Source: Candidatus Omnitrophota bacterium (lineage in GTDB: Bacteria; Omnitrophota; Gorgyraeia; B26-G9). Taken from it: a DNA stretch of 5,179 nt. The stretch lies in assembly GCA_022013205.1 (NCBI GenBank), contig JAKLQT010000281.1:1-5179 (forward strand), read 5' to 3'. The position numbers were made by a program, and so were the translations under genes. The notes beneath the pieces are model-generated. The model was not told the origin of the DNA, ran no database searches, and saw only the letters and a list, made by a program, of their open reading frames with translations. Below, piece by piece: positions 1-4,769 of this stretch (positions are counted from its first letter, which is position 1; each line of letters starts with the position of its first letter).

Positions 1-231
1 AATCGCGTCTATGGCCGGTTTAACAAAATCCTCGTTTACAGCTATTTCAATACGCACTTTCTTTAACAGGTTTACCTCGTGAATAACACCGCGGTATGTC
101 TCTGTAAATCCCTTTTGCTGACCGCAGCCTAAGGCATTAGTAACTGTCATTTTGTAAACATCCGCATCAAACAGCGCCTTCTTTACATCAGGTAGTTTAT
201 GCGGCTGTATCAAAGCTATAATTAATTTCAT
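1..231 (-). CDS. glnB: P-II family nitrogen regulator, 3' end cut by window edge
   Basis: P-II proteins are cytoplasmic trimers that bind ATP/ADP and 2-oxoglutarate and report nitrogen and energy status to targets such as Amt. The visible 77 residues align without gaps to the E. coli GlnB N-terminus (my recall of that sequence): MKLIIALIQPHKL, then GQQKGFTETYRG as the first half of the T-loop, then KKVRIEIAV. Gln39, Lys40, Tyr46, Arg47, Gly48 and Lys58 are kept. The residue at position 51, where enterobacterial P-II is uridylylated on Tyr, is His, so control by classical uridylylation at that site is not expected. Arg47, which plugs the Amt pore in the E. coli GlnK-AmtB complex, is present. 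The gene starts 18 bases after the amt stop, and AGGAGGT (247-241) lies 9 bases before ATG at 231. The tight amt-P-II order supports a role as Amt partner. The C-terminal third, with the B- and C-loops, is outside the window. glnB versus glnK cannot be decided. Confidence 0.95.
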   Translation of the reverse strand, partial: MKLIIALIQPHKLPDVKKALFDADVYKMTVTNALGCGQQKGFTETYRGVIHEVNLLKKVRIEIAVNEDFVKPAIDAI

Positions 232-249
232 TTTACATACACCTCCTTT

Positions 250-1629
250 TTATGATTCTGTTGTAAAGATCTGAAACCCGGAATAAGCTTCCATCCCATG
301 CTCACCTATATCAAGGCCTTTCAGCTGTTCCTCATCGCTTACACGCAAACCGATTGTTGCCTTAGCAATGCTGAACACAATAAAAGCCGCTATAAAAGCC
401 CATGCAAATACAGCCCCAACACCGATCAGCTGTGTCATAAATTGGCCAATCCCACCGCCAAAAAACAAGCCGTTAACAGCGCCCATGCCGCTGGATTGCC
501 CATAAGCTGCTTCAGCAAATAAGCCGGCTGAGAGCGTTCCCCAGGCGCCGCAAACACCATGGACAGATATAGCACCCACAGGGTCATCTATCTTAAGTAC
601 TTTATCAAAAAACCCAACACTGAAAACTACCAGAAAACCGCCAATTGCTCCGATAATTATCGCGCTAAGCGGTGAAACACTAGCGCAAGGAGCAGTAATC
701 GAAACCAATCCTGCCAAGGCGCCGTTTAAAGCCATGGAAAGGTCCGGTTTTCCATATTTTTTCCAGGTTACAAACATGGCAACGATTGATCCGGCCGCGG
801 CTGCCAAATTGGTTGTTACAGCAATGGTTGCAATGCTTAAATTAGTTCCTGATGTTGTACTGCCGGCATTAAAACCAAACCAGCCAAACCAGAGTATAAA
901 AACACCTAGCGCGGCCAAGGGGATATTATGTCCTGGTATCGCGTTGGAGCTGCCATCCTTGTTATATTTACCAAGTCTTGGCCCAAGCAGCAAAGCACCG
1001 GCTAATGCTGCCCAACCTCCTACAGAATGAACAACAGTTGAACCGGCAAAATCAATCATACCCTTTTCAGCAAGCCAGCCTCCTCCCCATATCCAGTGTC
1101 CCACAACCGGATAAATAAACGCGGTAATGCACACACCATAGAAAAGATATGAACCAAACTTTGTACGCTCTGCCATAGCTCCAGAAACAATTGTTGCCGC
1201 GGTTGCCGCGAACACAGCTTGAAACATCCAGCAGGCAAACTGCCATAATCCGTCCGCAGTGGAAGGATCTGCCGCGCTTAAGAAAAATCCGTCTGTACCA
1301 AACAAGCCCATGGCGCTTGTTCCGAACATAATGCCAAAGCCGATCAGCCAGTAAGCCAACGATCCTACACTAAAATCCATAAGATTCTTCATCATTATAT
1401 TACAGGCATTTTTTGCCCTGGTGAAACCTGTTTCCACCATAGCAAAACCAGCCTGCATAAAGAACACCAGAAACGCCGCAAGCAAAGTCCAAACCGTATT
1501 TATTGCCACAGCATTACTTTCCGCGGTTATTGCCGCTTCTTCCGCGAACACCGGAAAAACTGTAACTGCAGACAATAAAATTACATTAAACAATATTATC
1601 CATTTTTTCTTCCAAAAATTTGCAAACAT
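250..1629 (-). CDS. amtB: Ammonium transporter, Amt/MEP/Rh family
   Basis: Trimeric inner-membrane channel for ammonium/ammonia. The 459 residues are a typical length. A signal peptide (Lys-rich start, hydrophobic 10-24, likely cleavage after VFA at residue 29) precedes about eleven membrane segments, as in E. coli AmtB. The Amt signature around residues 56-86 (FFMQAGFAMVETGFTRAKNA and following) is intact. The pore twin histidines are His201 (TVVHSVGG) and His357 (ISVHGVCGAWG). Trp181 (WIWGGGW) plus Phe253 and Ser257 (GFNAGS) match the substrate-recruitment residues Trp148, Phe215 and Ser219 of E. coli AmtB. The cytoplasmic tail (residues 431-459) keeps GLDIGEHGMEAY, the segment that contacts P-II and couples the subunits. 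GGAGGT ends 5 bases before the ATG. The gene lies 32 bases after the porin gene and 18 before a P-II gene, so co-transcription is very likely. No key residue appears missing. Confidence 0.97.
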   Translation of the reverse strand: MFANFWKKKWIILFNVILLSAVTVFPVFAEEAAITAESNAVAINTVWTLLAAFLVFFMQAGFAMVETGFTRAKNACNIMMKNLMDFSVGSLAYWLIGFGIMFGTSAMGLFGTDGFFLSAADPSTADGLWQFACWMFQAVFAATAATIVSGAMAERTKFGSYLFYGVCITAFIYPVVGHWIWGGGWLAEKGMIDFAGSTVVHSVGGWAALAGALLLGPRLGKYNKDGSSNAIPGHNIPLAALGVFILWFGWFGFNAGSTTSGTNLSIATIAVTTNLAAAAGSIVAMFVTWKKYGKPDLSMALNGALAGLVSITAPCASVSPLSAIIIGAIGGFLVVFSVGFFDKVLKIDDPVGAISVHGVCGAWGTLSAGLFAEAAYGQSSGMGAVNGLFFGGGIGQFMTQLIGVGAVFAWAFIAAFIVFSIAKATIGLRVSDEEQLKGLDIGEHGMEAYSGFQIFTTES

Positions 1630-1661
1630 AATTTACCTCCCTTCCTTTGACACTATCTTTG

Positions 1662-2426
1662 TTAAAACGAACAACCAATACTAACTCCGCCACAAGTTCT
1701 TTTTTTCTGATTTCCGTCATTAGCATCTTTTAAATCACCAAAAGGTGATACATAACCAAGCATAGGCGACATTGACAAACTCTTCGTAAGCGGTATGGTT
1801 AAACCCGCTGTAAGCGTCATATCTCCGCCGTCCCCTTGAATAAAAAGCTTATCATTAAATCCTACGCTTGCCCCCAGATCAATAGTGATTTTCGGCTGTT
1901 CAAAAGCAGTGATACTGTGTGAAACCGCAAAAATAAGATATGTACCGTCTCCTCCGCCCTGGTCTTCTTTACCATAGTCTTTATAGTAAGTCACTGATGG
2001 TGAAAACAGCACCGGCAAAGAAAATCCGACATACCATTCTTTACTATAAGTATCAGCAGTAGGAAAAGCATAATAAGTATTCCCTACAGAGACACTGACA
2101 TATTCAGAATCATAGGTATAATCAATCACAAAATCCTGTTCATCAGAACCAGCTGTATCATCTTGAGAAGCATCATAGCTGCCCCAGTAAGAAAGCGTAA
2201 AACCGTATCCACTGACATTAACTCCAGGCTGAATTACAGGATCAGTATCAAGAGTAAACCCTCTCCACACATATTTATTGTAGACATCAAAACTCGCCGA
2301 TGCTTCAAGATTAAACTCAGGCAGGATCCCTTCTTCAAATCCCGCATTTACATCAGTAGTAAAAAGTGTAAAATAACTCATGATCAATATAAAAAATATG
2401 CCTGTTACCTTTATTGCCAAATTCAT
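1662..2426 (-). CDS. TorF-type (gcw_chp) putative outer-membrane porin
   Basis: The 254 residues begin with a Sec signal peptide (MNLAIKVTG, hydrophobic 9-22, cleavage after VNA at residue 28). The mature part is rich in alternating aromatic/polar strands with Gly/Asp turns and ends in Phe, the usual C-terminus of outer-membrane beta-barrels. The opening segment, SFDVYNKYVWRGFTLDTDPV (residues 43-62), resembles the start of the TorF/TIGR02001 (gcw_chp) family, where a strand is followed by a [YF]xxRG motif. I recognise this by pattern, not by search. Members of that family are often encoded beside glnK-amt genes, and here the gene lies between a P-II gene (31-base gap) and amt (32-base gap). 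The inference is passage of ammonium or small nitrogen compounds across the outer membrane; the substrate is unproven. Two cysteines (245 and 252) in the last strands are unusual for a porin. AGGAGG lies 6 bases before ATG 2426. Confidence 0.8.
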   Translation of the reverse strand: MNLAIKVTGIFFILIMSYFTLFTTDVNAGFEEGILPEFNLEASASFDVYNKYVWRGFTLDTDPVIQPGVNVSGYGFTLSYWGSYDASQDDTAGSDEQDFVIDYTYDSEYVSVSVGNTYYAFPTADTYSKEWYVGFSLPVLFSPSVTYYKDYGKEDQGGGDGTYLIFAVSHSITAFEQPKITIDLGASVGFNDKLFIQGDGGDMTLTAGLTIPLTKSLSMSPMLGYVSPFGDLKDANDGNQKKRTCGGVSIGCSF

Positions 2427-2457
2427 ATCATCCCTCCTTATTTTTGAATCATCAATA

Positions 2458-2778
2458 TTATATTATTGCTTTTTCACCACGTTCTTCTGTACGCACACGT
2501 ACGCAATCTTCCATTGGCAGTACCGCGATTTTTCCGCTTCCAAGTGTTTCTTCTTTGCAGCAGTTTATAATAGCAGTAATCAAATCTTCTACCTGCTCAT
2601 CAGCTACATAAAGCTCAATCTTGGTTTTAGGCAAAAGCAGAAAGTTGTCCGGCCTTGTTGATTGACTGCCGAATCCCTTAACCTCACTTATTGTTGCACC
2701 TCCAAGTCCGGCTTCTCTCAGCGAATCAACCACCTCTTTTAATTTTTCCTGTCGGATTATACATTCAATTTTCTTCAT
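2458..2778 (-). CDS. P-II family protein with shortened T-loop
   Basis: First gene of the nitrogen cluster, 106 residues. The ferredoxin-like P-II core is clear: MKKIECIIRQEKLKEVVDSL, then SEVKGFGSQ, then KTKIELYV. The B-loop is LGSGKIAV with Lys83 equivalent to E. coli Lys90, and the C-terminus VRVRTEERGEKAI keeps the Arg94/Arg96 pair (E. coli Arg101/Arg103) used for ATP binding. Between GFG and PKTKIE only 12 residues occur (SQSTRPDNFLLL), seven fewer than in E. coli GlnB. Tyr46, Arg47 and Tyr51 are absent, so neither tyrosine modification nor Arg47-type plugging of Amt is expected; Arg42 sits in the loop instead. Lys9-Pro10 of the usual N-terminus is Arg9-Gln10, and the Thr-Gly before the B-loop is Glu-Glu. 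These changes may alter 2-oxoglutarate or target binding. ATG 2778 is chosen over the in-frame GTG 2787 because the latter overlaps the Shine-Dalgarno. Expression is probably controlled by the upstream attenuator. Confidence 0.9.
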   Translation of the reverse strand: MKKIECIIRQEKLKEVVDSLREAGLGGATISEVKGFGSQSTRPDNFLLLPKTKIELYVADEQVEDLITAIINCCKEETLGSGKIAVLPMEDCVRVRTEERGEKAII

Positions 2779-2786
2779 CCCTATCA

Positions 2787-2792
2787 CCTCCT
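2787..2792 (-). promoter_or_regulatory. Shine-Dalgarno that fixes the P-II start
   Basis: AGGAGG, within AAGGAGGTGAT and near-perfectly complementary to the 16S rRNA tail, lies 8 bases before ATG 2778. The in-frame GTG at 2787 begins on the last G of this site and cannot be the start, so the longer 109-residue reading is rejected. An unbroken T8 tract on the coding strand (2801-2794) sits directly upstream of the site. Confidence 0.85.
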
Positions 2793-2852
2793 TAAAAAAA
2801 ATAGCGCCTTTGTTTCCTTATTTGGAAAAGCTAAAGACATTAAAGTCTCAAT

Positions 2853-2884
2853 AAAAAAAGGCGTATCATTTCTAATACGCCTTT
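2853..2884 (-). terminator. Intrinsic terminator (attenuator) before the P-II/porin/amt operon
   Basis: On the minus strand AAAGGCGTAT (2884-2875) pairs perfectly with ATACGCCTTT (2866-2857). The loop is 8 bases and the stem runs into seven T (2859-2853). This lies between the sigma-like gene (stop at 2938) and the P-II start (2778). It could simply end the sigma-gene transcript. However, its 5' arm is shared with the second hexaloop hairpin just upstream, which makes a conditional terminator more likely. On the plus strand the T-tract is weak, so it acts mainly in the minus direction. Confidence 0.85.
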
Positions 2885-2906
2885 GTATAAACACTTCACT
2901 GTGTTT
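2875..2906 (-). promoter_or_regulatory. Candidate ANTAR-target dual-hexaloop antiterminator
   Basis: Two adjacent minus-strand hairpins. P1 is AAACAC (2906-2901), loop AGTGAA, GTGTTT (2894-2889). P2 is ATAC (2888-2885), loop AAAGGC, GTAT (2878-2875). Both loops have exactly six bases, with A at position 1 and G at position 4. These are the defining features of RNA targets of ANTAR-domain antiterminators such as AmiR, NasR and EutV. The loop and 3' strand of P2 (2884-2875) are the complete 5' arm of the terminator, so P2 and the terminator exclude each other. In the known mechanism an activated ANTAR dimer stabilises P2 and permits read-through. P2 is short (4 bp), as expected for a structure needing protein support. 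The downstream P-II and Amt genes fit, since ANTAR systems commonly control nitrogen genes. The regulator is not in this window, so the assignment is a strong inference. Confidence 0.68.
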
Positions 2907-2937
2907 TTACTCGTCTCTCTATTCTTTAAAGTAAAAA

Positions 2938-3453
2938 CTAATTATTTTTGGTAACCTTTTTCCTCCATTTTCTTATTATGCTTTTTTTATATTTTAAAAC
3001 CATTACATGAGAAATCCCAAGCTCCTTGGCAGCTTCACGCACGGTATACCCTTTTAGCAAACAAGATAACACTGCTTTTTCTTTTGGTGTTAAACCAAGA
3101 TTTTTTATCTCATCAACTGTAAGCTTATTTTCTATCTTTATGCTGAAATTTTCCTTTTTATCCTCAAGAATATCTCCTAATGTCAGTCCTGACGTGCCTA
3201 TGAGCGCATCCAAACTCGATAGTGATGCCTTTGGCCTTCCTTTTCTTAAAAAATTCTGGATATGGAATTCGCAGCCTTTAATTACATAGGCCTGATTAAT
3301 GCCTATAGGAAGCCCGTACTGATAGTTTTGCCATAAGTAAAGGCACATCTCCTGGAAAAGATCTTCTTCGCTGTAAAAACCCCAAAGCACATGTCTTCGC
3401 GCAATCTTTTTAAGCGCTAGCGTAATTTTTTCCAGTAATATTCTAAAATCCAT
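2938..3453 (-). CDS. Small sigma-70 family (ECF-like) sigma factor
   Basis: The 171 residues are typical of a two-domain alternative sigma factor. A region-2-like part covers about residues 5-72: SEEDLFQEMCLYLW (28-41) corresponds to the DLxQEVFLxLW motif of region 2, and YVIKGCEFHIQNFLRK (56-71) to the helix that melts the -10 element. A linker, SSLDALIGTSGLTLGDILED (79-98), resembles the linker commonly found before sigma region 4. Region 4 follows: LTPKEKAVLSCLLKGYTVRE (121-140), then AAKELGISHVMVLKYKKSII as the helix-turn-helix, and a very basic end. No ANTAR domain, anti-sigma gene or sensory domain is visible. The start at 3453 has a weak site (GGTGG, 5 bases before ATG), so translation may be modest. 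A terminator-bearing leader sits directly upstream. The gene precedes the P-II/porin/amt cluster and may share its transcript. Its target promoters are unknown; a link to nitrogen control is inferred from position. Confidence 0.82.
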   Translation of the reverse strand: MDFRILLEKITLALKKIARRHVLWGFYSEEDLFQEMCLYLWQNYQYGLPIGINQAYVIKGCEFHIQNFLRKGRPKASLSSLDALIGTSGLTLGDILEDKKENFSIKIENKLTVDEIKNLGLTPKEKAVLSCLLKGYTVREAAKELGISHVMVLKYKKSIIRKWRKKVTKNN

Positions 3454-3468
3454 CTTTTACCACCATTT

Positions 3469-3504
3469 AAAAAATAAAAGAGGCGTTCTCTCGAACGCCT
3501 CTTT
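3469..3504 (-). terminator. Strong intrinsic terminator (attenuator) before the sigma-like gene
   Basis: On the minus strand AAAGAGGCGTTC (3504-3493) pairs with GAACGCCTCTTT (3488-3477), a perfect 12-bp stem. It is capped by GAGA, a GNRA tetraloop, and followed by TATTTTTT (3476-3469). It lies between the promoter at 3574-3546 and the sigma-gene start at 3453, inside the expected mRNA leader. Most transcripts should stop here unless the hairpin is prevented from forming. Confidence 0.85.
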
Positions 3505-3532
3505 GTTCATTTTGAGCACCAGCATTGTGCTC
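3493..3532 (-). promoter_or_regulatory. Leader hairpins related to the ANTAR-like element (looser copy)
   Basis: On the minus strand P1 is GAGCAC (3532-3527), loop AATGCTG, GTGCTC (3519-3514), a 6-bp stem with a 7-base loop. The loop still has A1 and G4, and would be a hexaloop if the last G pairs and its neighbour bulges. A candidate P2 is GAAC (3508-3505), loop AAAGAGGC, GTTC (3496-3493), with an 8-base loop whose 3' half is the terminator 5' arm. The order matches the leader at 2906-2853: TAGAGAG, P1, then ACAAA(GA)GGCGT shared with the terminator. The loop lengths depart from the ANTAR consensus, so this is either a diverged target or a different attenuator. Confidence 0.45.
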
Positions 3533-3545
3533 TCTACTGTAATTA

Positions 3546-3574
3546 AGTATACCACAATATATTCGCATCTTCAA
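3546..3574 (-). promoter_or_regulatory. Sigma-70 type promoter with extended -10
   Basis: On the minus strand TTGAAG (3574-3569), 17 bases, then TATACT (3551-3546), preceded by TGG, an extended -10 element. The start site should fall near 3540, giving a leader of about 87 bases to ATG 3453. That leader contains the two hairpins and the terminator. No comparably good promoter is seen between the sigma-like gene and the P-II gene, so this one may serve the whole nitrogen cluster. No sigma-54 (-24/-12) promoter was found. Confidence 0.72.
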
Positions 3575-3593
3575 AGAAAAAAATAGATTAACA

Positions 3594-3640
3594 CTGAGCG
3601 AGCACTTCGACAGGCTCAGCGTAAACTCAGCGAGTCGAAG
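3594..3640. repeat. REP-like overlapping palindromes (intergenic)
   Basis: CTGAGC (3594-3599) pairs with GCTCAG (3614-3619), and CTTCGAC (3605-3611) pairs with GTCGAAG (3634-3640); the two palindromes interlock. CTCAGCG occurs twice. Motifs of this kind (CTTCGACAGGCTCAG with GTCGAAG) recur as dispersed intergenic palindromes in many bacterial genomes. It is the most GC-rich part of an otherwise AT-rich gap between the lipoprotein gene and the sigma-gene promoter. No T-tract follows it, so it is not a standard terminator. Whether it is multicopy here cannot be seen from one window. Confidence 0.55.
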
Positions 3641-3756
3641 CGGCGTCCCCCTTGTATGAGCCGAGGGGAAATCTCTATATTCCCAAATAACGCTTATATA
3701 TAGAAAGCACCTTAATATATATCCAATACTGCAATTTTAGAAAGATAATTCCTCGT

Positions 3757-4509
3757 TTAATATCCCTTTTTATTCTTTAGTTCCTGAGCCTGTTTTTTAA
3801 TTATTCCCATCTCTTCCGGGTCAATTAATTTTTCAATGGTGGCCATAATGTCGGGATACTGTTTCTCTATGCCTTTAGCTACGTCATCCATAACTATATT
3901 GTCAAGGTTATTCGGTGCGTTTATCGGATAGCGTATGGCATAAGAAAATTCAAATTTCGTAATGGGAATGCTCTTAGACCAAAGCAACTCTAGGGTTGCG
4001 ATTTCCTTTAATTCCAGAATGATTTTCCCGGTAACTTCCACATCTCCGGTATCAAGGTAGGAAGTAAGCATAAAGTTAGCATAGTCGTGTTTTGTATTTT
4101 TTCCCGTAACGAACAATTCCAGCGTCGGGATCAGGCGTAAATCAATAGCTTTTTTATCCTGGAAAGGTATCAGGTCATACGATTCAAAAGGGCCGCGGAC
4201 GGAAAACCCCTTTGCTGCAAGCAGGTTAGAAAAGTCCTGCTTTACCGCGTTAGACAAGTTGCCGAGCTGTTCAAAGTTATACCACGTTATAAAATCAACT
4301 TTAGGATGATAATTATACGTAATGTCCCCCACTGTAAAAGTTACTCCCTCTGAATTAGGCGTTTCCTGTGCGGCCGGCGTATAAGTAAAGTTTGCCACAT
4401 ATTTGCCGGTTTCTTGCTGCGATGTTTGCGACGCAGGTGTCGTCGCGCAACCGATAGGAAGAACAGCTAAAAGGGAAAGTACCAAAACCATCAGATATTT
4501 TCTTGTCAT
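3757..4509 (-). CDS. HpaA-like (NLBH family) lipoprotein
   Basis: 250 residues. The N-terminus is a lipoprotein signal: charged MTRKYL, hydrophobic 6-18, lipobox LPIGC with Cys21. Pro at -3 is a little unusual. Ala22 after the Cys fits outer-membrane rather than inner-membrane retention. The mature part resembles the Helicobacter HpaA / neuraminyllactose-binding hemagglutinin family (PF05211, NLBH): a segment of the type KGFSVRGPFESYDLIPFQDK (100-119), AIDLRLIPTLEL, YLDTGDVEVTGKIILEL with ELLWSKSI, and a helical end, IMATIEKLIDPEEM then QAQELKNKKGY, close to the HpaA C-terminus as I recall it. In Helicobacter the protein is a surface adhesin or flagellar-sheath lipoprotein. Here the ligand is unknown and adhesion should not be assumed. 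AAGGAG lies 5 bases before the ATG, with its own promoter upstream. It appears monocistronic: a 303-base gap and a new promoter follow, but no clear terminator. Confidence 0.75.
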   Translation of the reverse strand: MTRKYLMVLVLSLLAVLPIGCATTPASQTSQQETGKYVANFTYTPAAQETPNSEGVTFTVGDITYNYHPKVDFITWYNFEQLGNLSNAVKQDFSNLLAAKGFSVRGPFESYDLIPFQDKKAIDLRLIPTLELFVTGKNTKHDYANFMLTSYLDTGDVEVTGKIILELKEIATLELLWSKSIPITKFEFSYAIRYPINAPNNLDNIVMDDVAKGIEKQYPDIMATIEKLIDPEEMGIIKKQAQELKNKKGY

Positions 4510-4594
4510 ATTTTCTCCTTTCTTCTCTTAGGTAATGATTTTGGTCACACCTCTTGTGTCCTGAGAACAGTCCGATGTAATCATCCAATGCTCT

Positions 4595-4622
4595 ATTATA
4601 GCCAATGCAACAATATAATCAA
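4595..4622 (-). promoter_or_regulatory. Sigma-70 promoter of the lipoprotein gene
   Basis: On the minus strand TTGATT (4622-4617), 16 bases, then a perfect TATAAT (4600-4595). Transcription would begin near 4588, giving a leader of about 79 bases before ATG 4509. The leader contains a small hairpin: GGACACA (4561-4555) pairs with TGTGACC (4549-4543) with one A-A mismatch and a 5-base loop. No T-tract follows, so no attenuation is implied. Confidence 0.7.
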
Positions 4623-4675
4623 CAAAATTCGTTTTATATTGAAGGGGACATAGTCCTGAATCCCAGCTTCTGGGG

Positions 4676-4712
4676 AAAAAAATAAAACCACCCGTAAAAG
4701 GGTAGTTTTATT
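4676..4712 (-). terminator. Intrinsic terminator after the 60-residue ORF
   Basis: On the minus strand positions 4712-4700 (AATAAAACTACCC) pair with 4693-4681 (GGGTGGTTTTATT). The stem is 13 bp with one G-U wobble and a 6-base loop. It ends in a T-rich run continuing to 4676. On the plus strand the wobble becomes a C-A mismatch, so the structure is built for the minus strand. It ends a transcript arriving from the small ORF at 4952-4770 and supports that ORF being transcribed. Confidence 0.82.
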
Positions 4713-4769
4713 AAGGAGGCTAAAGTTCTTTCAGCTTATTCAGTGCAATCAGGTAAAAATTTCCAAGTT

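Noticed and set aside
233..238. ATG-TAA start-stop pair just before the downstream P-II gene
   Set aside because: It lies only 2 bases after AGGAGGT, too close for initiation; ATG 231 at 9 bases is better placed. Probably chance.
2163..2661. Plus-strand ORFs opposite the porin and P-II genes
   Set aside because: They are antisense to two well-supported genes, with no ribosome binding sites or recognisable protein features.
2779..2787. GTG start at 2787 giving a 109-residue P-II
   Set aside because: The GTG overlaps the Shine-Dalgarno AGGAGGTG, and ATG 2778 has ideal 8-base spacing and the conserved MKKIE start.
2860..2884. CRISPR or glutamine-riboswitch reading of the paired hairpin leaders
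   Set aside because: There are only two dissimilar copies and no repeat-spacer pattern. I could not recognise a known glutamine-riboswitch core; the two-hexaloop geometry fits better.
3444..3467. Seven-codon ORF (MVVKDGF) overlapping the sigma-like gene start, a possible leader peptide
   Set aside because: It begins right after the terminator T-tract, has no Shine-Dalgarno and no repeated sensor codons.
3695..3722. AT-only inverted repeat (TATATATA ... ATATATAT)
   Set aside because: Low-complexity pairing with a 13-base loop is expected by chance in AT-rich DNA, and it has no T-tract.
4355..4588. 77-residue minus-strand ORF
   Set aside because: It overlaps the lipoprotein gene in another frame, has no ribosome binding site, and its sequence looks like an out-of-frame translation.
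4713..4719. AAGGAGG on the plus strand
   Set aside because: No start codon follows at usable spacing and no plus-strand gene is present.
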